Source of the DNA: Synechococcales cyanobacterium GL140_1_metabat_312
Lineage (GTDB): Bacteria; Cyanobacteriota; Cyanobacteriia; Leptolyngbyales; Leptolyngbyaceae
Reading direction: 5' to 3'
Assembly: GCA_025351345.1 (NCBI GenBank)
Contig: JANXWB010000046.1
Location: 1-34,386 of the forward strand
DNA length: 34,386 nucleotides
Part shown: positions 1 to 7,485 of the stretch, piece after piece
Numbering within the stretch: the first letter of the stretch is position 1
Layout of the letters: each line of letters starts with the position of its first letter
Program-made: the position numbers and the translations under genes
The notes under the pieces: generated by a model
What the model saw: the letters and a program-made list of their open reading frames with translations, nothing else
Told to the model about the DNA's origin: nothing
Database searches by the model: none

Positions 1-222
1 GATCAAACAGAGATAGGTAAGGTATTGAGTGGTGATTTTGTCCCGATCGTCATAGGTTAAGCTAACATCTGGCTGGATAGATATAGCTATCGGCTTCGAC
101 AATATTAAGCTTGACGTTAAAATTACCCGTGATATAAGTAATAATCGACTAACGCTGTGAATCGAATGGCAATGCGACCATGATTTACACTATCGCCACT
201 CAATATATTGATACTTTTCTGG
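1..222 (-). pseudogene. Uma2-family (DUF820) endonuclease remnant, frameshifted, runs off the left edge
   Basis: Read on the minus strand, this stretch gives pieces of an Uma2/DUF820 protein in shifting frames. A piece near 222-193 reads EKYQYIEWR and then hits a stop. Positions 185-126 read NHGRIAIRFTALVDYYLYHG. Positions 121-74 read FNVKLNIVEADSYIYP. Positions 69-1 read DVSLTYDDRDKITTQYLTYL. Joined, they follow the family order: N-terminal substrate-facing helix, a variable strand, then the YPDV..T.D.RD block that holds acidic residues of the PD-(D/E)XK-like core. At least two single-base frame changes (about 122-125 and 70-73) and in-frame stops separate them, so the gene is dead. Uma2 genes are very numerous in cyanobacteria and often decay. 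The rest of the gene would lie to the left of the window. The family call rests on motif memory without a search. Confidence 0.72.
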
Positions 223-240
223 TTGCTGTTCCTCCTAAGT

Positions 241-275
241 AAAATGCTCTCCAGAGGTAAAACGGAGAGTATTTT
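241..275 (-). terminator. Hairpin downstream of the protease gene
   Basis: AAAATGCTCTCC (241-252) pairs with GGAGAGTATTTT (264-275) over 12 positions with one G-T wobble and an 11-base loop. The A-rich left arm gives a T-rich tail when read on the minus strand. The hairpin lies about 50 bases past the stop codon of the minus-strand ATPase/protease operon, so it is a good candidate for its intrinsic terminator. It could also serve the plus strand. Confidence 0.55.
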
Positions 276-325
276 ATTTGAGTACGATCATAATAAGTCT
301 GCTCCTAGTGGGGTGTTGTTAGTAC

Positions 326-2833
326 TTAAGCTGGAACTTCGATCGCCAGCGTTTGCCTTACCAAAGTTGCAACAGGCGTATAAATATCAGCCCCTTCTCC
401 CATCACCCGAATCGAAACAATCAGCGCATACCTAATCTGCTCACCCCAGCGATTATGGATAGGACGATCTTTCCACCATCCGCCTACTGGATAAATACCG
501 ATCGCATCCTTGGCCGCCAAATCAGCAGCAGTTCCCGTCCAAATATCCGAATGCAAGGAACCTCGGTTACGCAATTCGGTACCTAGAAACCAGCCTTTAT
601 CCTCTTTAAAAGAAACTGTATCTCCTTCCTCATGGGCATCCTTGGTTATCCGTTTCTTGAACTCTGGAAGTGGCTCAGTTGCATCTTTAGTGGCAAATCT
701 TAGCCCATAGGAAGGATAAGAATAGCGGCGAACCCAACCTCGTTCTCCTGGATTCGACTCGATAAAGTAGGAAAGTGTGACCCTCATCTCAACATCTCTC
801 TCACCCAAAGACTCCAGTTCCTTTTTTGGCCAGGGAAAGGTATGAAGATTCATATCCTTAGTTGTCACGTTGGACTGCTTTTCTTTCTTCTGAAAAGGCT
901 GAAACCCATCTTCAACAATCATTGTCAAATCATTCTTCGCACTCCGAAGCGCCTTTTCTAAACTCGGTACACCATACCCATAACGTCTGAGCAGAATGTT
1001 TTTGTCCTTTTGCTGTGGTGTAGCAGGCAAATACTTTCGCATCGCTGCTGTCCAAGTCGCTGAGTGAACAATCAAGGCTCGCACCGTCTCCGGCCAAAAA
1101 TTAGGATTTTGAACCAGAATTTGCGCGGTAAAATATCCAGCTAGAGCAGCCGCTGCACTGGTATCACCAAATAGCGTAAACAGGCGTTGCTCGGCTTTGT
1201 GATGAACCGTGAGTAGTCTCAAATCATCTGGATCTGTACCTGCACAAACTCCATCAGTCGCAAGATTTCCCCCTTCAAATACGACATCCGGGCGATTAGG
1301 CCATTGTCGGCCCCAGATACAAGATGTTCTACTTCGAGGTGACAGATCACCAGCAGGCGCGATCGGCTTCCAATGACGGTATTTAGAATTATCTATACTC
1401 ACCCTTTCAGTGAAAGCCCCAACGACTAGTGCATTCCAAGACTGTGCCGGATTCTCAGCGGATGCACTATCGTTGTTGTTAATGTAATCCTGAAGGTTGA
1501 TCTCATTACGAATATTACCAACTGGTAAAATTATTAACCGTTGCACCAATTCATCTGAAACCTTATCTCGACCAAAGCATAGATCGTCGATCGCCGCCGA
1601 CCAAGAGGAAGGAGTTCCTCGATTTAGACCCTCACTGGTTACTGGCATACAAATCACCCGTGTTCGGAATGGAGCTTGTATCTCAGCACGGCTAATACCT
1701 TGCTGCATAATCCATCCATACAGCGCAGGATCATTCTCCCCTTGAGGGGGAAGTATTTTTACTGATTCTAGGCAATGCGAAACCTCGATTTTTTGATTAC
1801 CAACCAGAGCTTCACATAGTTCTCCATACATCAATAGTCCAGACATATTGGTGCCGTGCCCTTCACGAGTATCGTGAGTCTCCCATGCTGGCTCATAGCT
1901 ATGCATATCATCCACGCTGAGGCTATGTTTTAGCAATGGATGAGTTCTCATCACACCACCATCGAGCAAACATATAGAGACATTTGGAGATTGCTCAAAT
2001 ACACATCTATCTAGTAAATCATTCATCCATGCCTGTTGCTCAAGCTCATTATTCTCAAAAAACAACGATGGCATATCCTTCGCAATTCTGAGTTCAGCGA
2101 TCGCATCACACTTACGGATGATTTGTCCAAACTGAACAACATTAGCCAGCGCTAAAACCACTTCACGTTCGACAAATTTAACGGAATGTGGCTGAACCCG
2201 AACATCCAGTCGCTCAGTGATCTCATCAAAACTCTCCTTTCGATCGCCTCTGAGCCAGACCTCCCACCAAACCAACACACTTTGATCTTGCGGAAATAGT
2301 GATTTCTCGTCTGTAAATAATGAAGTAAGAGAACTTAAGAAAAAGGATTCTATTCGGCTAACTAAAGGTTCATTTTTAGGTTTGCCAGTTTTTGTTTCCT
2401 CATTCTCATAAGCAGTAATTTTTTTCGTAAAATCATTCTTCTTACTCTCAGGAACAAATAGTGTCGCCTCCAAATATTCATTGCTATTTGGAGAAACGCT
2501 AACTGACATCAACTCAATCTTAGCCTTACCCCTAAGATTTTCTATGCTTTGAAGCACCTTGTCCTTTTCAGAAACGCTAAACTGTACATCCAAATAGAAC
2601 CCACGCTCACCTACTACATCCGTTTCGGATTCAGATGACTTCCTCTCCTGTTCCAAAGCCTCCAGAACATTGTTCAAATCAGAACGCAGCTTACTAGCAT
2701 GGCTCCCCCGATTTCGTGCAGGGTTAGGCCGTTTATCATTTACTATTTTGGGATATGTATAATCTTGCCGATTTGTAAAAGAGGGATGATGAGGAATACT
2801 CAGATGGGAAAGGTTACGCAGCGATTCGGACAT
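326..2833 (-). CDS. ietS: Subtilisin-like S8 serine protease, IetS-like partner of the AAA ATPase
   Basis: Large subtilase of about 835 residues. With the ATG at 2833 as residue 1, the S8 catalytic triad reads Asp291 (CLLDGGV), His326 (EGHGTNMSG) and Ser559 (GDTSAAAA), with an oxyanion-type Asn in the SWNALVVGA stretch near 467. No signal peptide is seen, so it should act in the cytosol, unlike secreted subtilisins. About 280 residues precede the protease core and about 240 follow it; both flanks are unassigned and may bind a target or the partner. The gene follows the AAA ATPase by 46 bases on the same strand. An AAA ATPase beside a cytosolic subtilase is the known IetAS arrangement, first described as a plasmid stability/incompatibility toxin-antitoxin pair and later as an anti-phage system. 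The frame opens earlier with a TTG at 2866; neither start has a clear ribosome site, so ATG was preferred. The family call is firm, the defence role inferred. Confidence 0.85.
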   Translation of the reverse strand: MSESLRNLSHLSIPHHPSFTNRQDYTYPKIVNDKRPNPARNRGSHASKLRSDLNNVLEALEQERKSSESETDVVGERGFYLDVQFSVSEKDKVLQSIENLRGKAKIELMSVSVSPNSNEYLEATLFVPESKKNDFTKKITAYENEETKTGKPKNEPLVSRIESFFLSSLTSLFTDEKSLFPQDQSVLVWWEVWLRGDRKESFDEITERLDVRVQPHSVKFVEREVVLALANVVQFGQIIRKCDAIAELRIAKDMPSLFFENNELEQQAWMNDLLDRCVFEQSPNVSICLLDGGVMRTHPLLKHSLSVDDMHSYEPAWETHDTREGHGTNMSGLLMYGELCEALVGNQKIEVSHCLESVKILPPQGENDPALYGWIMQQGISRAEIQAPFRTRVICMPVTSEGLNRGTPSSWSAAIDDLCFGRDKVSDELVQRLIILPVGNIRNEINLQDYINNNDSASAENPAQSWNALVVGAFTERVSIDNSKYRHWKPIAPAGDLSPRSRTSCIWGRQWPNRPDVVFEGGNLATDGVCAGTDPDDLRLLTVHHKAEQRLFTLFGDTSAAAALAGYFTAQILVQNPNFWPETVRALIVHSATWTAAMRKYLPATPQQKDKNILLRRYGYGVPSLEKALRSAKNDLTMIVEDGFQPFQKKEKQSNVTTKDMNLHTFPWPKKELESLGERDVEMRVTLSYFIESNPGERGWVRRYSYPSYGLRFATKDATEPLPEFKKRITKDAHEEGDTVSFKEDKGWFLGTELRNRGSLHSDIWTGTAADLAAKDAIGIYPVGGWWKDRPIHNRWGEQIRYALIVSIRVMGEGADIYTPVATLVRQTLAIEVPA

Positions 2834-2879
2834 AATTAAAGGCAAAGATTGATTTTTTAACTCCAAGCAATGAGTCAGT

Positions 2880-3866
2880 TTACCAGTGAGTCATCGATTT
2901 ACGCTCTATGATTGATGAAATTAGCTCATCTTCCAAAATTGTTTTCCTATTCTCTAGAACAGCATTCTTTGCGGATTCCGTAATCGCTCGAATAATTTCA
3001 GCCTGACTCAAGCCTGCAGCGGCTTCCAGAATGCCATCCCAAACTTTCCAGTCCAATCGAAAGGTTACAAGGCGCGATTGAACCAACTTTTTTATAACTT
3101 CTGAGCTAGGCAACTCGTATTGAATCACATCATCAAAGCGTCTATAGAGAGCCTTATCTAAGAGGTCAGGATGATTGGTGGCAGCAATTATCAAACTATC
3201 ACTATCATCATTCTCCAAAAATTGTAAACAAGAATTTAAAACACGTCGAATCTCACCGACATCATTATTGCTAGAACGCTGCGACCCAAGAGCATCAAAC
3301 TCATCAAAAAAATAAACCCCACGAGTAGACGACATTGCCTCAAAAATCAGTTTCAGTTGAGTTGCTGTTTCACCCATAAATTTTGTGAACAGTCCCTCAT
3401 ACATCACTGTAAAGAGAGGGAGCTTTAGTTCTCCAGCGATCGCTGCGGCTGTCATTGATTTACCTGTTCCTGGTGCTCCTACCAAAAGCAGTTTACGCCG
3501 GGGATCTAGATTATGCTGTTTCAAAAGATTTGAGTTTGCCTGTTCAGTCACAACTCTCATTAATCTTTCATACAAATTCTCGGAAAGTACCATGTCTCCC
3601 AGACGCATATCCGAATATCGGGCAGACAGAAGGCTCAGTAAATCACCTTTTGGCTGAATTAAAGGAATAGGCCCGCCTTTCTTGCTGACAAACTGAGATT
3701 TTTGGTCTTTTGCTTGATCGACTAAACCCCGAATCTCTTGAGCAACTTTTCCATGCCCTTGACGTGCCTCATGCGCAGCAACCTGCATCGCAACAGTCAA
3801 AAACTGCTGTTCTTCGCCTTCTATATGACTCTTCAAAAGAGCAATGACTTGACGAGCAGTCGACAT
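2880..3866 (-). CDS. ietA: AAA+ ATPase, IetA-like, first gene of the ATPase/subtilase operon
   Basis: 328-residue single AAA+ module. The Walker A is GAPGTGKS at 130-137, Walker B VYFFDEFDA at 184-192, sensor-1 Asn231 in ATNHPDLLDKAL, and the arginine-finger pair R242/R243 in YRRFD. This is the FtsH/spastin-like group of classical AAA proteins. The first roughly 80 residues form a helical N-terminal region with no known domain I can name, probably the substrate or partner adaptor. There is no membrane segment and no protease domain of its own; the protease is the next gene, 46 bases downstream. By analogy with the ietAS pair, this protein either restrains or feeds the protease. ATG at 3866 is the only reasonable start, but it lacks a clear Shine-Dalgarno; a strong one (GGAGGAG) lies about 52 bases upstream. 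A perfect TTGACA box is found further up. Confidence 0.85.
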   Translation of the reverse strand: MSTARQVIALLKSHIEGEEQQFLTVAMQVAAHEARQGHGKVAQEIRGLVDQAKDQKSQFVSKKGGPIPLIQPKGDLLSLLSARYSDMRLGDMVLSENLYERLMRVVTEQANSNLLKQHNLDPRRKLLLVGAPGTGKSMTAAAIAGELKLPLFTVMYEGLFTKFMGETATQLKLIFEAMSSTRGVYFFDEFDALGSQRSSNNDVGEIRRVLNSCLQFLENDDSDSLIIAATNHPDLLDKALYRRFDDVIQYELPSSEVIKKLVQSRLVTFRLDWKVWDGILEAAAGLSQAEIIRAITESAKNAVLENRKTILEDELISSIIERKSMTHW

Positions 3867-3897
3867 GACAGAATGTAAAGCTGAGTGGTATATATCG

Positions 3898-3924
3898 TTA
3901 ATGATGCCTCAAAAAGACTCCTCC
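3898..3924 (-). other. Strong ribosome-binding sequence with a four-codon leader frame upstream of ietA
   Basis: On the minus strand GGAGGAG (3924-3918) is followed after five bases by TTG AGG CAT CAT TAA (3912-3898). The frame differs from that of ietA. It is the best Shine-Dalgarno match near this operon yet has no long gene behind it. It may be chance, or a mini-leader that tunes ietA translation. Only the sequence match is observed. Confidence 0.25.
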
Positions 3925-3960
3925 GGTTAAAAAATGTAACAAATTAAAGCGATCGTAAAA

Positions 3961-3989
3961 ACGCTATATAGACTTGCTACCTGTGTCAA
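3961..3989 (-). promoter_or_regulatory. Candidate sigma-70 promoter of the ietA-ietS operon
   Basis: A perfect -35 box TTGACA (minus strand, 3989-3984) is followed by exactly 17 bases and TAGCGT (3966-3961), which fits the TAnnnT form of a -10 box. Transcription would begin about 85-90 bases before the ietA ATG. It sits between the hairpin that ends the upstream flavoprotein gene and ietA, where a promoter is needed. Confidence 0.45.
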
Positions 3990-4004
3990 TAATATACAAA
4001 ATTT

Positions 4005-4018
4005 TGCCTGAACAGGCA
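4005..4018 (-). terminator. Short hairpin after the PPOX flavoprotein gene
   Basis: TGCCTG (4005-4010) and CAGGCA (4013-4018) form a perfect 6-bp stem with a 2-base loop, 10 bases past the minus-strand stop codon. Read on that strand the hairpin is followed by AAATTTTG. The T-run is interrupted by three A, so termination may be partial. Confidence 0.45.
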
Positions 4019-4028
4019 GTCCAAACTC

Positions 4029-4610
4029 TTAAGGATTAACTGCTGTTTTTACCCAACTATCATCAGTTTGTCGCCTATAGTCCGTCCGATTTTGGGGATC
4101 GCCCCGTAGCTCTAAATGATCCACCGTTTGCGGATCCATCAACAATACACAAAACTCAGGCAATACCTCGGTCTCGCTCGGCAACTCCATTTGAAACGGC
4201 GCATCCAAATCCCGAGTTGTCCCCGGATCTGCCCAAGAAAACTGTGCCCGTGCCGCCAAGGATAAATCCTGCCAGGTTTGCGATCGGAGCGCCTGCAACT
4301 CTCGGTCGTCCGTATGCAACGAGATAAGCGTCAGCCGTCCATGTAACCGAAATTGCTCCCGAGTCTTAGGAAAATACCAACACACCTCGGCCCAAGGTTG
4401 CTCATAAAGATCCGAAATCTTCTGACTCCGAAAATCGGTAATAAATTTCAACTGGTTCGTCTCGTCCCAAAACCCACGAAATACAACGGTCCGGTTTGCG
4501 GGGTGTCCATTAGGCCGCACGGTTGCCAGTTGCACAAATCTACAATAGGCTAACGATCGATTTCGATACAGCGCATGGGCAATGGACGATCGCCAGGGAG
4601 CGAGAGACAT
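4029..4610 (-). CDS. FMN-dependent PPOX-type flavoprotein, Alr4036/Npun_F5749 family
   Basis: 193-residue split-barrel flavin protein of the pyridoxamine 5'-phosphate oxidase superfamily, of the cyanobacterial Alr4036 type. The N-terminus MSLAPWRSSIAHALYRNRS is typical of the group. The FMN-binding strand RTVVFRGF, the phrase AEVCWYFPKTREQFRLHGRL, and the C-terminal VKTAVNP tail all match what I know of the family. The substrate is unknown; a role in pyridoxal phosphate metabolism is by homology only. The start was set at the ATG at 4610 because AGGAGA lies four bases before it; an ATG ten codons earlier (4640) lacks such a site. The gene is divergent from the glycan cluster at 4684, so the 73 bases between carry both promoters. 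Confidence 0.85.
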   Translation of the reverse strand: MSLAPWRSSIAHALYRNRSLAYCRFVQLATVRPNGHPANRTVVFRGFWDETNQLKFITDFRSQKISDLYEQPWAEVCWYFPKTREQFRLHGRLTLISLHTDDRELQALRSQTWQDLSLAARAQFSWADPGTTRDLDAPFQMELPSETEVLPEFCVLLMDPQTVDHLELRGDPQNRTDYRRQTDDSWVKTAVNP

Positions 4611-4683
4611 AGGTTCTCCTGAAGAGTTTTCGAGTAGCATGGGAACTCTAATAGTCTGCTGAATTCACTATCAACATATTCTT

Positions 4684-5517
4684 ATGCTTCAATCACATTT
4701 TATCGCACTACTAAAGCATATCGCTAGAATCGCGAGCAAACCTGTTTATCGCGAACGTTATGTTCAACTGAAACGTCTTCAAAAAAAGGAGCGCTACCAA
4801 GTCTGTGAAGTAAGGCTAGAAAATCAAACTATTGAACTTGTTGATGCAGCATCCTTTATCTTTATGTATAAAGAAATTTTTGAGCATGAAATCTATCGAT
4901 TCAACACATCTAATAGTACTCCAAGAATTATAGATGGAGGTTCAAATATTGGATTGAGTGTTCTTTACTTTAAAAAATTATATCCAAATTCAGAAATAAT
5001 CTCATTTGAGCCAGATGAAAAGATATTTTCAATCTTAACTAAAAACATAAATAATTCTGTTCACAAAGAAGGAATAACATTAGTCCAGAAAGCACTTTGG
5101 AATGAAGAGACAATGCTAGAATTTATGTCTGAAGGTGCAGACGCCGGAAGACTTCAGCAGGTAAATCGATCGCAGAATATAATAACTGTTCCGACAGTTA
5201 GACTTAGAGATTATTTGACACAAACTATAGATTTTCTCAAGTTAGATATCGAAGGTGCGGAATTAGAAGTTATTCGAGATTGTGAGGATTTACTTTGTAA
5301 TGTTCACCGTATGTTTATTGAGTATCATTCTTTTTTGGGAATGCCTCAAACACTTAGTGAGTTATTAGGAATCATTTCTAGGGCAGGGTTTCGTTTTTAT
5401 TTACAACCTTGTGTTAGTTCACCACATCCGTTTAGTGAAATCAGGAGTTACCAGGGAATAGATGCACAGGTTAATATCTTTGCCTATAGCAAAAATTCAG
5501 GAATAAATATTCTATGA
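4684..5517 (+). CDS. FkbM-family SAM-dependent methyltransferase
   Basis: 277-residue class I methyltransferase of the FkbM type. The SAM-binding glycine motif is IIDGGSNIG at 82-90 (more usually DVGAN..G), the acidic motif II is ISFEPDEKIF around 106-115, and the FkbM hallmark LKLDIEGAE lies at 185-193. Such enzymes usually O-methylate sugars or small acceptors. No membrane segment or signal peptide is seen. It opens a plus-strand run of glycosyltransferases, so a sugar hydroxyl on a surface glycan is the likely acceptor, by inference. The coding sequence is clearly more AT-rich than the flavoprotein gene before it, as often seen in exchanged surface-glycan clusters. The substrate cannot be read from the sequence. 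Confidence 0.85.
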   Translation: MLQSHFIALLKHIARIASKPVYRERYVQLKRLQKKERYQVCEVRLENQTIELVDAASFIFMYKEIFEHEIYRFNTSNSTPRIIDGGSNIGLSVLYFKKLYPNSEIISFEPDEKIFSILTKNINNSVHKEGITLVQKALWNEETMLEFMSEGADAGRLQQVNRSQNIITVPTVRLRDYLTQTIDFLKLDIEGAELEVIRDCEDLLCNVHRMFIEYHSFLGMPQTLSELLGIISRAGFRFYLQPCVSSPHPFSEIRSYQGIDAQVNIFAYSKNSGINIL

Positions 5518-5582
5518 AACCTACTCTAATAAGTACTGAGCTTCAGAAGTTTCTAGCGTGGACACTTGCTAAGATCAATTAA
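5514..5582 (+). pseudogene. Possible remnant of a glycosyltransferase start: 22-codon frame overlapping the FkbM stop
   Basis: An ATG overlaps the FkbM stop codon by four bases (ATGA). It opens a 22-codon frame beginning MKPTLIST. The intact family 4 glycosyltransferase at 7482 begins MKTTLLST and overlaps its own upstream methyltransferase by the same four bases. The first eight codons here may therefore be what is left of a similar glycosyltransferase, the rest having been deleted. After codon 8 the sequence no longer matches and stops at 5580-5582. A chance resemblance cannot be excluded. Confidence 0.3.
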
Positions 5583-5630
5583 TTCGATACTGTACTTACT
5601 TTTTGAAAAAGGAGTCGAGTAGTAAATCCC

Positions 5631-5658
5631 AAAAATTTACTTTAAATAATAAATTTTT
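5631..5658 (+). terminator. AT-only inverted repeat between FkbM and glycosyltransferase genes
   Basis: AAAAATTTA (5631-5639) and TAAATTTTT (5650-5658) form a perfect 9-bp stem with a 10-base loop, followed by AAAAATAAAA. The stem holds no G or C, so it is weak as a terminator. The 151-base gap it sits in (5583-5733) is very AT-rich and otherwise shows nothing I can name. Confidence 0.25.
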
Positions 5659-5733
5659 AAAAATAAAAACAAGAATTAGAGTTAGACCTTATTTATTCAT
5701 CTCAGGATTCCTAGTCAAAGAGAGCATTTTCAA

Positions 5734-6651
5734 GTGAATCAACATCCGATCGCGTTTTTTATTTTTAATCGACCTGAGATAACTCGTCTAACATTTGAAA
5801 GAATCCGGGATGTCCAACCTAAAATGCTGTTTATAGTTGCTGATGGCCCGAGACAGGAAATAGAATCTGATCGTCAAAATTGTACAAAAACGAGAGGAAT
5901 TGTTTCTAAGATTGATTGGGATTGTGAAGTTTTTAGGGATTACTCTGACATCAACTTAGGTTGTAAAATTAGGATGTCTAGTGGCTTGGATTGGGTGTTT
6001 GAACAAGTAGATACTGCTATAATTCTAGAAGATGACTGTTTAACAACTCCCGATTTTTTTAGGTTTTGTAATGAGTTACTTGACCGCTATAAGGATGACA
6101 AGCGTGTGTTCTCAATTTCAGGTAGTAGTCTTAATCCAGAATTTCATCCTGTCTGTCAGTCAAGTTATTATTACTCCCTCTATCCTCTCGTCTGGGGTTG
6201 GGCGACTTGGCGTCGAGCATGGAAATATTATGATGTCACGATGTCTTTGTGGAAGTCTGATCGGCATGTAATTAATTTAAAAGGACTAGAAAAGGATTGG
6301 CAAATCTTGGCTTATTGGGAAGATGTTTTCAATAAAACTGCTCAGAATGAAATTGATACTTGGGACTACCAATGGACTTTTTGCTCTTTTTTGCAAAGTG
6401 CTCTACATATCATTCCTAGTCAAAATCTAATTAGTAATATTGGTTTTGGTCAAGGTGCCACACATACGACGCAAAAAAGTCATCTGTCCAATCTATCAAC
6501 TTATGCAATACATTTTCCTTTGAAACATCCATTAACAATGATGAGGAACTATGAAGCTGATCGACTGACAGAAATAAATGTATATCAATGTAGAATGAGG
6601 CAACGTATCCTTAAGAAAATTTTAGGTTATTTATCAAAATTTAAGCGGTAA
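5734..6651 (+). CDS. Glycosyltransferase, HlpA/GNT-I-like family
   Basis: 305-residue nucleotide-sugar glycosyltransferase-like protein. It opens PIAFFIFNRPE, then FIVADGPR at about 33-40, and carries the acidic metal-binding triplet in IILEDDC (99-101) followed by TPDFFRF. This pattern belongs to proteins often labelled hemolytic HlpA-like or sugar transferases and distantly resembles GNT-I. WGWATWRRAWKYYD in mid-protein is another conserved phrase of this group. It is soluble with no membrane helix, so it would act on the cytoplasmic face. It starts at GTG (5734). The gene ends six bases before the next methyltransferase, forming a tight unit with it and the following glycosyltransferase. 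Donor and acceptor sugars are unknown. Confidence 0.8.
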   Translation: MNQHPIAFFIFNRPEITRLTFERIRDVQPKMLFIVADGPRQEIESDRQNCTKTRGIVSKIDWDCEVFRDYSDINLGCKIRMSSGLDWVFEQVDTAIILEDDCLTTPDFFRFCNELLDRYKDDKRVFSISGSSLNPEFHPVCQSSYYYSLYPLVWGWATWRRAWKYYDVTMSLWKSDRHVINLKGLEKDWQILAYWEDVFNKTAQNEIDTWDYQWTFCSFLQSALHIIPSQNLISNIGFGQGATHTTQKSHLSNLSTYAIHFPLKHPLTMMRNYEADRLTEINVYQCRMRQRILKKILGYLSKFKR

Positions 6652-6657
6652 GAACAT

Positions 6658-7485
6658 ATGAAATTATTTAATATTGGCTGTGGAAATACTACTCATCCTA
6701 ACTGGCTTAATTTAGATATATCCCCGACTAATCCGATCGTAAAATCTTTCGATTTCCGTCGAGGTTTACCTGCTAGGTCGGAAACTATAGATGCTTGTTA
6801 TAGTTCTCATGTTTTAGAACATGCAAGACTTGATGAAGCAAAATTTTTAATTCAAGATTGTTATCGAGTCTTGAAGACAGGAGGGATTATTCGGATTGTT
6901 GTTCCTGATTTAGAAACGATCGTCCGAGAATATCTACATTGTCTAGATCAAGTTAGACAAGGCGATCGAACTTCAGAGGCTAATTATGATTGGATGATGC
7001 TAGAGCTACTGGACCAAGTTGCACGCGATCGCTCAGGGGGTGAGATGGCAAAATATTTAAATCAGTCTCAGCTTTCTAATGAAGATTTCGTCTCTAGCAG
7101 AATCGGATTTGAGCTGAGTAATTGCCGTGCAGGAAGTCAAAAAATAATGGGAAAGAAATCAAAATTAAAAAAATTAAAACGGCCAATTTTGTTTATTCGG
7201 AAAATTCGCTACAGAATCTCAGAAACTCTAGTTTTTTTAGTAGCGGGTCGATCGGCTCAATTAGCATTTCGAGAAGGAATCTTTCGTAATTCTGGAGAAG
7301 TTCATCGCTGGATGTACGATCGGTATTCGCTCAGTCGGCTTTTGATAGAATCTGGATTTATTAACATTCATATTTGTCAAGCTGATGAAAGTTCTATTCC
7401 AAACTTCAACACCTATGAACTAGATTTTTGCCAGGGAAACGTTCGTAAGCCGGATTCACTTTTTATGGAAGCTACTAAACCATGA
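6658..7485 (+). CDS. SAM-dependent methyltransferase (type 11-like) of the glycan cluster
   Basis: 275-residue class I methyltransferase. The SAM-binding loop is at the very N-terminus (FNIGCGN, 4-10), followed by WLNLDIS with an acidic ribose-binding residue and SSHVLEHA, then YRVLKTGGIIRIVVPD, the usual motif after helix D. This order is that of the predicted SAM-dependent methyltransferases common in polysaccharide loci. A basic insert (KKSKLKKLKRPILFIRK, about 165-182) may lie at the membrane or the acceptor site. It follows the upstream glycosyltransferase by six bases and overlaps the next by four (ATGA), so the three are likely translated together. The substrate is unknown. Confidence 0.8.
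   Translation: MKLFNIGCGNTTHPNWLNLDISPTNPIVKSFDFRRGLPARSETIDACYSSHVLEHARLDEAKFLIQDCYRVLKTGGIIRIVVPDLETIVREYLHCLDQVRQGDRTSEANYDWMMLELLDQVARDRSGGEMAKYLNQSQLSNEDFVSSRIGFELSNCRAGSQKIMGKKSKLKKLKRPILFIRKIRYRISETLVFLVAGRSAQLAFREGIFRNSGEVHRWMYDRYSLSRLLIESGFINIHICQADESSIPNFNTYELDFCQGNVRKPDSLFMEATKP

Noticed and set aside
208-435. 75-codon plus-strand frame at the 3' end of the protease gene
   Set aside because: It runs antisense to the conserved C-terminus of the subtilase and covers the hairpin; composition is not protein-like.
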